Assembly: GCA_946482165.1 (NCBI GenBank)
Contig: CAMLQS010000257.1
Location: 1-7,331 of the forward strand
From: an uncultured Verrucomicrobiota bacterium
Lineage (GTDB): Bacteria; Verrucomicrobiota; Verrucomicrobiae; Opitutales; Opitutaceae
Length of the DNA stretch: 7,331 nucleotides
Reading direction: 5' to 3'
Below, piece after piece: positions 1 to 4,397 of this stretch (the first letter of the stretch is position 1; the number at the start of each line of letters is the position of its first letter). The translations under genes and the position numbers were made by a program. Under the pieces are notes generated by a model. That model did no database searches and was not told the DNA's origin. It saw only the letters and a list, made by a program, of their open reading frames with translations.

Positions 1-1588
1 GGAAAAGCCCGATCTTGAAATTCACCCGGTCCTTGATCGCCGCCTCGATCGCCAGAAGCTTCCGCTCCGAGCGACAGATTAAGAGCACCTTCGCCGGCGA
101 CACCTTCTTCAAAAACTCCACCAGCCAGTCGATGCGCGGGTCGTCCTTGAAGTTGTAGCGGATGGCCGAGATGTCCCCGCCCTCCTCCGCCTCCAGCTCG
201 CGTGCGATGCGCTCCAGCAAGGTCGGCGTCGCGCCCGCCACCGGCGCCGCGAGATACTTCCGCTTCGGGAAGCCGCTCATCGTCGCCCGCGTGTTGCGAA
301 ACACCACCCGCCCCGTGCCATGCTGATCGAGCAGCGTGCGCACCAGCGCCTCGCGCGCGCCCGGCTTGCCCGCCTCGAACGAGCCCAGCAGCTCGGCCAG
401 CCGCTCCGGATCGCTGTTAAAAATCTCCGCCAAGGTCTTCTGGTCGCGCGCCGTCAACGCCTTGCCCTCGACCAGCTTCTCCGCGACGCCCGCCACCGCC
501 GCATACCCCTCCGCCTCCTCGAGAAAACTCTCGTAGTGGTCGTAGCGGTTCGGATCGAGCAGCCGCAGCCGCGCGAAGTGCCCCGCCTGCCCGAGCTGCG
601 TCGGCGTCGCCGTGAGCAGGAGCAGTCCCGGCGCCTTCGCCGCCAGCTTCTCCACCAGTTTATATTCCGGGCTGACCGGGTCCGGTGCCAGCCCCTCGGT
701 CGGAGTCGTCCCGTCGGGGCGACTGGATGATTCAGGCCCCCAAGCAAGATGATGCGCCTCGTCCACGATCACCAGATCCCAACCCGCCGCCACGACCTGC
801 TCCGCGCGCTTCTCGTTGTTCGCCAGATAGGTCGTCGCCGCCAGCCCGAGCTGCGCCGAGAGGAAGGGATTTTTCTCCGGCTCCGCCGCCTCGCAGTCGA
901 TGCAGCGCTGCTCGTCGAACAGCGTGAACCACAAATTGAAACGCCGCAGCAGCTCCACGAACCACTGGTGCATCAGAGCCTCCGGCACGAGCACCAGCGC
1001 GCGGCTCGCGCGCCCCGTCACGAGCAGGCGCTGCAAGATCAGGCAGGCCTCGATCGTCTTGCCCAGGCCCACCTCGTCCGCGAGCAGCACGCGCGGTATC
1101 TGTCGATTGGATACCTCGTGTAGGATGTAGAACTGATGCGGAATCAGGTCGATGCGCCCGCCCAAAAAGCCCCGCACCTCCGACTGCCTCAGCCGCGCCT
1201 GCGCGCGCAAGGTGCGCAGCCGCAGATCGAAGACCTCCGAAGGATCGGCCTGCCCCGACATCAGCCGCTCCGCCGGCGAGCCCACGCTCGTCACGTCGGA
1301 GATGACGTCCTCGCGCACGCGCTTCCCGCCGCCGACATAGACGAGCAGTTTCCCCTCCTCGACGACCTCCTCGATCGCAAAGCCCGACCCATCCCGCGCC
1401 GCGACGGTTTCGCCGACGCCGAAGCGCACCCGCTTCAAGACGGGCGTGCCCCGAGCATAGATCCGCCGCTCGCGCGTGGCGGGAAACTCCACCGTGACCC
1501 GCGAGCGATCCAGCTCCGCGACAATCCCGAGCCCCAATTCGGGCTCTCGCTCACTGACGCAACGCTGGCCAACGTGATCCAATGTCAT
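1..1588 (-). CDS. rapA: RNA polymerase-associated helicase RapA (SWI2/SNF2 ATPase), C-terminal part beyond window
   Basis: RapA binds RNA polymerase and uses ATP hydrolysis to reactivate stalled or post-termination enzyme. I read 529 codons without a stop on the minus strand. Residues 1-100 resemble the N-terminal Tudor-like barrels of E. coli RapA (VGQR at 6-9, ELGLGIVAE near 17-25, VEFP at 33-36, RRIYARGTPVLK at 41-52). The SNF2 core follows: IPHQ at 149-152, Walker A DEVGLGKT at 171-178, DEAHH at 276-280, LLTATP at 324-329, HFARLRLLDPNRY at 337-349, then HGTGRVVFRNTR and GFPKR near 423-443. The start of the second RecA lobe (VLLICRSERK, 501-510) is the last part seen; helicase motifs IV-VI and the C-terminus lie outside. 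An insert of roughly 15-20 residues (about 285-308) separates motif II from motif III compared with E. coli. ATG 1588 is chosen because it gives the family N-terminus. No good Shine-Dalgarno precedes it, but a CGCC/GGCG hairpin ends just before the ATG. Confidence 0.95.
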   Translation of the reverse strand, partial: MTLDHVGQRCVSEREPELGLGIVAELDRSRVTVEFPATRERRIYARGTPVLKRVRFGVGETVAARDGSGFAIEEVVEEGKLLVYVGGGKRVREDVISDVTSVGSPAERLMSGQADPSEVFDLRLRTLRAQARLRQSEVRGFLGGRIDLIPHQFYILHEVSNRQIPRVLLADEVGLGKTIEACLILQRLLVTGRASRALVLVPEALMHQWFVELLRRFNLWFTLFDEQRCIDCEAAEPEKNPFLSAQLGLAATTYLANNEKRAEQVVAAGWDLVIVDEAHHLAWGPESSSRPDGTTPTEGLAPDPVSPEYKLVEKLAAKAPGLLLLTATPTQLGQAGHFARLRLLDPNRYDHYESFLEEAEGYAAVAGVAEKLVEGKALTARDQKTLAEIFNSDPERLAELLGSFEAGKPGAREALVRTLLDQHGTGRVVFRNTRATMSGFPKRKYLAAPVAGATPTLLERIARELEAEEGGDISAIRYNFKDDPRIDWLVEFLKKVSPAKVLLICRSERKLLAIEAAIKDRVNFKIGLF

Positions 1589-1788
1589 GAACCCGCCGAG
1601 AAGGCGGTTTTCCAGCCGAGTTTCAAGACCGGCGTGCCGAATGCGTAAATGCGCCAAACACGCATGGTGGGAAACTCCACCATGACCCGCGAGCGGTTGA
1701 TTTCCGCGACAATGCCGAGCCCCAAGCCGGACTTGTGCAGTTGGAGGGAAGCAGCGAGCGCAGATCGGCGAATCAAACGGTGGCCGAC
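1585..1788 (-). pseudogene. Partial, diverged copy of rapA 5' end (copy B)
   Basis: Read on the minus strand, this stretch repeats the start of RapA. VGHRLIRR near 1788 matches RapA VGQRCVS. GLGLGIVAEINRSR then VMVEFP then WRIYAFGTPVLK match RapA residues about 17-52, at roughly 27 of 36 residues. After the LK pair (about 1621) homology to rapA stops, and the frame runs through a short linker (AFSAGS) to a TGA whose last two bases of overlap form ATGA with the rapA start codon. There is no in-frame ATG or GTG near the VGHR block; only TTG at 1776 could start it, and a stop (TAG) lies at 1849-1851. I take it as a relic of a tandem duplication. A translated leader ORF of 63 codons coupled to rapA is the alternative. 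Confidence 0.7.
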
Positions 1789-1798
1789 GAACCGAAGG

Positions 1799-1816
1799 CG
1801 GGCTGACTGAAGCCCG
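1799..1816. other. Small perfect hairpin in rapA upstream region
   Basis: CGGGCT and AGCCCG form a 6-bp stem around a GACTGA loop. No T-run follows on either strand, so it does not qualify as an intrinsic terminator. It sits between the two decayed rapA 5' copies. Apart from this and a second GCCCGC/GCGGGC hairpin near 1888-1902, I see nothing in 1790-1963. Confidence 0.4.
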
Positions 1817-1963
1817 TTGACGAGCGCGGCAGCGCGGAGATGGCATCGCTACAAGTGATGGCCCGCAGGGCCGATTGTCGCGAGGCGCCCGCTCAGCGGG
1901 CCGCGGCAATCGCAACGAGGGGCGGGCGCCGTTGGATCGCCGAGACGCCGCGATGCGACCCGA

Positions 1964-2133
1964 TCAACTGCATGAGTTCGGCTGCATTCGGGGCTCGAGT
2001 GACCGGGCGCAACGCTGTCCGACGGTATCGAGTGACATGAGCCCGCCGAAAAGGCGCATTCTCGGTTGGATTTCAACCCCCGTGTGCCGCGCTCACAAAT
2101 GCGGCGCTTTTCATCGTGGCTGGGAAACTCCAC
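1964..2133 (-). pseudogene. Second partial, more decayed copy of rapA 5' end (copy C)
   Basis: Two pieces of RapA-like sequence flank a repeated leader. Upstream on the minus strand (about 2128-2066), VEFPSHDEKRRICERGTRGLK without its last residues aligns to RapA VEFPATRERRIYARGTPVLK. Next come a linker reading AFSAG and an ATG at 2038 that opens MSLDTVGQRCARSLEP, 10 of 17 matching the true RapA start MTLDHVGQRCVSEREP. This second reading frame stops after 24 codons at 1964. The order (internal rapA fragment, linker, new rapA start) is the same as at the copy B/rapA junction, so the two loci are paralogous units. The decay is greater than in copy B. It is not expected to make a functional protein. 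Confidence 0.65.
2032..2053. repeat. 22-bp dispersed repeat, copy 1 (rapA leader sequence)
   Basis: This 22-bp block contains CATGAGCCCGCCGAAAAG and is identical to 2649-2670. A diverged form (19 of 22) covers the true rapA start, about 1584-1605. On the minus strand it reads as a GC-rich leader ending in ATG. Here it carries the start codon of decayed rapA copy C. Confidence 0.7.
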
Positions 2134-2197
2134 CGCATCCGAAGAAACGCTCAGAGTGGAATGGCCGCAAAAGAACGCAGAGAACGCAAAAATAGAC

Positions 2198-2222
2198 GTA
2201 GCGGAATGGCGGAGCCATTTCG
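2198..2222 (+). repeat. REP-like element 1 (GTAG foot + triloop hairpin)
   Basis: GTAG is followed at once by CGGAATGGC, loop GGA, and GCCATTTCG. This gives a 9-bp stem with one G-T pair. A GTAG tetranucleotide 5' of an imperfect palindrome is the recognised signature of REP sequences bound by RAYT (TnpA-REP) proteins. No RAYT gene is visible in the window. Confidence 0.7.
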
Positions 2223-2255
2223 TTCCCGTATCACCCGCGCATCGGGTCTTTCATC

Positions 2256-2280
2256 GTAGCGGAACGGCAGAGCCGTTTCG
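2256..2280 (+). repeat. REP-like element 2
   Basis: GTAG is followed by CGGAACGGC, loop AGA, and GCCGTTTCG. The 9-bp stem has the same layout as element 1. The inner T-A pair of element 1 is replaced by C-G, so both arms changed together. This compensatory change supports a selected hairpin rather than chance. Confidence 0.7.
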
Positions 2281-2298
2281 TGCCATCGTGTCGCCTGC

Positions 2299-2323
2299 CG
2301 AAAGCGCTCAGCGCGTCCGCTAC
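2299..2323 (-). repeat. REP-like element 3, inverted
   Basis: On the minus strand GTAG (2323-2320) leads into CGGACGCGC, loop TGA, GCGCTTTCG. Eight of nine stem positions pair, including one G-T, with one C-T mismatch. It faces element 2 across 18 bp, the opposed arrangement of a REPIN or BIME unit. Confidence 0.65.
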
Positions 2324-2420
2324 AGTATCCCGCAAATCTTTCTCGTTCTCTTAGTCGTTCGCGTTCTCCTCTCAATTCGCCTCGGAACGAGAGCCACATC
2401 GCTCGGAGAGCGGAATACCT

Positions 2421-2612
2421 ATGAGAGACATATCCGAAGCCAAAGACCCCGACCTGCGCGCCTCGGTTGCCGCCATGCAGCGCGCGGCGGATCTGGCCCG
2501 CAAAACCGCCATCCAGACCGGCACGGATTTGATCGACAGGATAGACGGGAAGCTCACCCACATCCCGCCGCACGAGCTGCGCAAAGAGATGGCCGCGGCC
2601 GCGCGCAACTGA
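2421..2612 (+). CDS. Small hypothetical protein, 63 aa
   Basis: I do not recognise this protein. It starts MRDISEAKDPDLRASVAAMQ, is soluble and charged, and has a predicted amphipathic helical first half (about residues 8-33). A short strand-like segment DLIDRIDGKLTHIPP follows, then a helix ELRKEMAAAARN. There is no signal peptide, membrane segment or cysteine. Codons are strongly G/C at third positions, as expected for a real gene in this GC-rich part, unlike the overlapping frames. GGAG at 2405-2408 is a weak, distant candidate ribosome site. It lies alone between two REP-bearing stretches, 229 bp upstream of the Fic pair. The size and fold pattern would suit an antitoxin or regulator, but nothing proves it. 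Confidence 0.6.
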   Translation: MRDISEAKDPDLRASVAAMQRAADLARKTAIQTGTDLIDRIDGKLTHIPPHELRKEMAAAARN

Positions 2613-2648
2613 GCCCGACTCAAAGCACCTCGGCGGCGACGCAGGGAC

Positions 2649-2670
2649 GTGACATGAGCCCGCCGAAAAG
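2649..2670. repeat. 22-bp dispersed repeat, copy 2, abutting a REP
   Basis: This copy is identical over 22 bp to 2032-2053, and its last G is the first base of the GTAG foot of REP element 4. On the minus strand it again ends with ATG followed by TCA. The frame opened (MSRPCVAAEVL) has only the first two residues in common with decayed rapA copy C, so only the leader, not rapA coding sequence, is present here. Confidence 0.65.
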
Positions 2671-2692
2671 TAGCGGGAGCATCCTGCTCCCG
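2670..2692 (+). repeat. REP-like element 4 (left boundary of Fic cassette)
   Basis: GTAG is followed by CGGGAGCA, loop TCC, TGCTCCCG. The 8-bp stem is perfect with a triloop. It shares 23 identical bases (2669-2691) with element 5 at 4160-4182, in the same orientation, so the two bracket the Fic/nuclease genes. It lies 57 bp past the small ORF. Confidence 0.75.
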
Positions 2693-2822
2693 TCCCGCCT
2701 CGGCCGCGCCCCAGCGCGCACACTCGACCTACGACTTTCGGCATTCGACTTGTCGCCTTCCACCCTTTCCATCTGCCGCCGCGTTCGGCGCTTCACCGAG
2801 ACCTTGCACATAGGCAGCAGGT

Positions 2823-2839
2823 GTAACAAATTCTGTTAC
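2823..2839. promoter_or_regulatory. Candidate operator palindrome upstream of Fic antitoxin gene
   Basis: GTAACA, a 5-bp spacer AATTC, and TGTTAC form a perfect 6-bp inverted repeat ending two bases before the ATG at 2842. The position overlaps where initiation complexes would sit. Toxin-antitoxin operons are often autoregulated at such palindromes, though this antitoxin type is not known to me as a DNA binder. No convincing -35/-10 pair is visible with it. Confidence 0.4.
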
Positions 2840-2841
2840 GC

Positions 2842-3039
2842 ATGATTTGGACCGAGACCATCCGCCGCTGGCGGCAACTGCCAGAATCCGAGCGCCACAA
2901 CGCTCGCTGGCGGCTCGTGCCCCGGCAGGTTGCGCTCTCCATGTCTTTCGAAAAAGAGCCCGTTGATCCACAATGGCTGACCGCTCGACATCTCCAAGCC
3001 ACGCCACCCGCTCCGTCGAAACGACACGCGGCCTCCTGA
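2842..3039 (+). CDS. Candidate Fic antitoxin (class I, separate small protein)
   Basis: This 65-residue protein would bind the downstream Fic toxin and block ATP in its active site. It begins MIWTETIRRWRQLPESE, a charged helix, followed by VPRQVALSMSFEKEPVD. S33-M-S-F-E37 fits the SxxxE core of the class I inhibitory motif (S/T)xxxE(G/N), where the glutamate prevents productive ATP binding. K38 replaces the usual G or N. The gene sits just upstream of fic and overlaps its called start by 67 bp, the usual antitoxin-first order. The motif, size and position support the role, and the protein looks like small Fic-linked proteins I recall, but this is not verified. No clear Shine-Dalgarno is seen; a GTAACA/TGTTAC palindrome lies directly upstream. 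Confidence 0.65.
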   Translation: MIWTETIRRWRQLPESERHNARWRLVPRQVALSMSFEKEPVDPQWLTARHLQATPPAPSKRHAAS

Positions 3040-3566
3040 CCTACGCCGAGCTGGCGCCGCTTCTTGCCGAGCGCGTGCTTTCGGTCGAACAGCGCATCGC
3101 GGCCGGCGATCTTGTCGAACAAGCCCTCGATGGCCAATTTCTCCTGTGGCTTCACGCCGCCATCGCAGGTGACCTTGTTCCGGACTGGGCCGGACGCTGG
3201 CGGAACTCGGCAGTCCGAGTGGGCGAACATGAGGCGCCGCCGCCCCATGAGGTTCCTGTCCTTATCCGTCTCTACACCGACGATCTCGCCTCCCGTCTGG
3301 TTCATCTCGAAGAAGTCACGTTCCTCGAAACACTCGCCTTTGCCGAAGGTCGCCTGCTTTCGATTCACCCCTTCCTCGATTTCAACGGCCGCGTCACCCG
3401 GCTTTGGCTACGCGAATTGCTGCGCCGCCTCGATCTGCCCCCGGTGGACCTGGTGCCGACGACGTCTGCGGAAGAACCTGTCTACTTCGCCGCGCTCCGC
3501 GCCGGAGACTCCTTGAACTGGAATCCCTTGGCTGAAATCTGGCGCGACCGCCTCGAATCTTACTAA
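2973..3566 (+). CDS. fic: Fic-domain protein (probable AMP-transferase toxin)
   Basis: Fic enzymes usually transfer AMP from ATP to target proteins such as DNA gyrase or topoisomerase IV and so arrest growth. The 197-residue protein carries the Fic core at residues 132-143, HPFLDFNGRVTR. This keeps H132, D136, N138, G139, R140 and R143, while the usual glycine after the acidic residue is Phe137. The preceding segment has the family look: WLHAAIAGDLVPDWAGRWR at 59-77, then the target-binding flap AVRVGEHEAPPP at 80-91. EGRLLSI at 125-131 leads into the catalytic loop. No inhibitory SxxxEG helix is seen inside the protein, so inhibition should come from the small protein encoded upstream. The start is uncertain: ATG 2973 has no good ribosome site and overlaps the upstream gene by 67 bp, and domain homology begins only at about residue 22 (LTYAELAPLL). 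A downstream start or translational coupling is possible. Confidence 0.88.
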   Translation: MADRSTSPSHATRSVETTRGLLTYAELAPLLAERVLSVEQRIAAGDLVEQALDGQFLLWLHAAIAGDLVPDWAGRWRNSAVRVGEHEAPPPHEVPVLIRLYTDDLASRLVHLEEVTFLETLAFAEGRLLSIHPFLDFNGRVTRLWLRELLRRLDLPPVDLVPTTSAEEPVYFAALRAGDSLNWNPLAEIWRDRLESY

Positions 3567-3583
3567 AGGGAGGTCCTGCTGGA

Positions 3584-4150
3584 ATGGGGAGAGAACCGAT
3601 GAACACCGAAGACATTCCCGACGCGCATCCAGAGCTGAGCACGGAGGCGACGCTCTCGCCGCGGCCGGCAACTACCGACAGCGATTCGGGCTCCGACGAC
3701 ACGATCATGTCCGCGGTGCTCGACGGACTTGTTCCTCGTTGGTTTCCGGACTCCCGCCACCTTTACGTGACCGCGACCTCGACATCCCCGGCCTGTCTCC
3801 ATTCGGCCGGGATGAACGCACTCGGCGTTTTCTTGGACGCCGCCGCGAAGATGCCCGACGTGGTCATCCACGACGTAAAACGAAACTGGCTCGTCCTGAT
3901 TGAGGCCGTCACCAGCGCCGGCCCGGTGGACGGCAAACGCCGCGCGGAGCTGAAGCAATTGTTCAAAAATTGCTCCGCCGGCCTCGTCTTCGTGACCGCG
4001 TTCGAAACCCGCAAAGCGATGCAGGCCTTCCTCGGCCAGATTTCATGGGAATCCGAGGTCTGGATCGCCGAAGCCCCCGAGCACCTCATCCACTTTAACG
4101 GCTCCCGCTTCCTCGGCCCCTACCCGGACGTGATGCCGCAGAATCGCTAG
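3584..4150 (+). CDS. Orphan BsuBI/PstI-type restriction endonuclease catalytic domain (N-terminal domain missing)
   Basis: BsuBI and PstI are type II enzymes cutting CTGCAG, about 316-326 residues long. This protein has 188 residues (183 from the second start) and matches only their C-terminal PD-(D/E)XK half. Diagnostic blocks are KMPDVVIHD at 89-97, NWLVLIEAVTSAGPV at 101-115, KRRAELKQLFKN at 118-129, GLVFVTAF at 133-140, ISWESEVWIAEAPEHLIHF at 153-171, and RFLGPY at 175-180. D92 and E107 are candidate catalytic acids. Residues 1-45 are acidic, Ser/Thr/Pro-rich and probably disordered, replacing the family's N-terminal DNA-binding domain. The usual YxGDT segment before the core reads YVTATSTS. 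ATG 3584 follows GGGAGG (3568-3573); in-frame ATG 3599 follows GGGGAGAG (3587-3594 region) at closer spacing and may be the true start. It begins 17 bp after fic, so is likely co-transcribed. No cognate methyltransferase is in the window. Confidence 0.85.
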   Translation: MGREPMNTEDIPDAHPELSTEATLSPRPATTDSDSGSDDTIMSAVLDGLVPRWFPDSRHLYVTATSTSPACLHSAGMNALGVFLDAAAKMPDVVIHDVKRNWLVLIEAVTSAGPVDGKRRAELKQLFKNCSAGLVFVTAFETRKAMQAFLGQISWESEVWIAEAPEHLIHFNGSRFLGPYPDVMPQNR

Positions 4151-4160
4151 GCCTCGCATA

Positions 4161-4182
4161 GTAGCGGGAGCATCCTGCTCCC
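4161..4182 (+). repeat. REP-like element 5 (right boundary of Fic cassette)
   Basis: GTAG plus GGGAGCA, loop TCC, TGCTCCC: a 7-bp perfect stem. The outer C-G pair present in element 4 is lost here (T at 4183). It lies 10 bp after the nuclease stop codon, so in RNA it could act as a 3'-end stabiliser or weak transcription attenuator. It has no T-run, so it is not an intrinsic terminator. Confidence 0.75.
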
Positions 4183-4221
4183 TTCCGTCTCCCGTCCGTC
4201 CTGCCCAGCGCCACGCCCCTC

Positions 4222-4397
4222 GGCGCTGTCTTCGAAATGAACCTGCGCTCCGTGAGAGGGAAATTATGCTCGGCCAAGGCGGCCGAGGTGGAGGCGGACC
4301 GGCGGTCCGTGCCACCTCGGGTAACGCAGGCCCAGCGTGATTTTCCGCTCACCCGCAGGGCGTCAGCAGAGCGCAGGTTTATTTCGAAGACAGCGCC
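4222..4397. mobile_element. MITE-like inverted-repeat element with nested hairpins
   Basis: The left end 4222-4250 and right end 4369-4397 are inverted copies, 28 of 29 matching (GGCGCTGTCTTCGAAAT begins each arm). After an extra 15-16 bases on the right side, a further 24-bp stretch of the arms also pairs at about 19 of 24. The centre holds two overlapping hairpins: TCGGCC/GGCCGA (4270-4286) and a larger one at 4283-4320 (CCGAGGTGG/CCACCTCGG enclosing CGGACC-GGC-GGTCCG). No transposase is encoded. CAGCGCC at 4206-4212 repeats the outer 7 bp of the right arm; clear target-site duplications are not seen. Confidence 0.6.

Larger units (their letters stand above)
2167..2372. repeat. Composite BIME/REPIN-like repeat cluster
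   Basis: The cluster contains three REP-like hairpins (two on plus, one inverted on minus). They are bracketed by purine-rich arms that are loosely inverted relative to one another. The left arm (about 2167-2194) has AAGAACGCAGAGAACGCAAA. The right arm, read on the minus strand (about 2372-2334), has GAGAACGCGAACGAC followed by AAGAGAACGAGAAAG. A short ACCCG/CGGGT hairpin lies between the first two REPs (about 2232-2246). No protein-coding capacity is convincing here. Arrays of opposed REPs are typical of bacterial interspersed mosaic elements; calling it one here is inference from structure. Confidence 0.6.

Noticed and set aside
155..176. GTAGCGGATGG and another GTAGCGG near 553 inside rapA
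   Set aside because: They lie in rapA coding sequence and have no hairpin after the GTAG, so they are not REPs.
320..730. Plus-strand frames opposite rapA (also 749-1123 and 1136-1648)
   Set aside because: They are antisense to intact rapA and rich in Arg/Leu, as expected for the reverse of a GC-biased gene.
2299..2380. CRISPR-like short repeats
   Set aside because: The hairpins are unevenly spaced, occur in both orientations, and have no unit-length spacers.
2151..2744. 197-codon open frame on the minus strand
   Set aside because: It is the antisense of REP clusters and of the small ORF. Phrases such as AGCSRY and FSAGSCH come from translated repeats.
2066..2845. Long open frame of 259 codons on the plus strand
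   Set aside because: It runs straight through decayed rapA, three REPs, the small ORF in another frame and the 22-bp repeat. The translation is Arg/Pro-rich with no motif.
2793..3368. 191-codon minus-strand frame opposite fic
   Set aside because: It is antisense to the antitoxin and fic, whose motifs are clear; it has none of its own.
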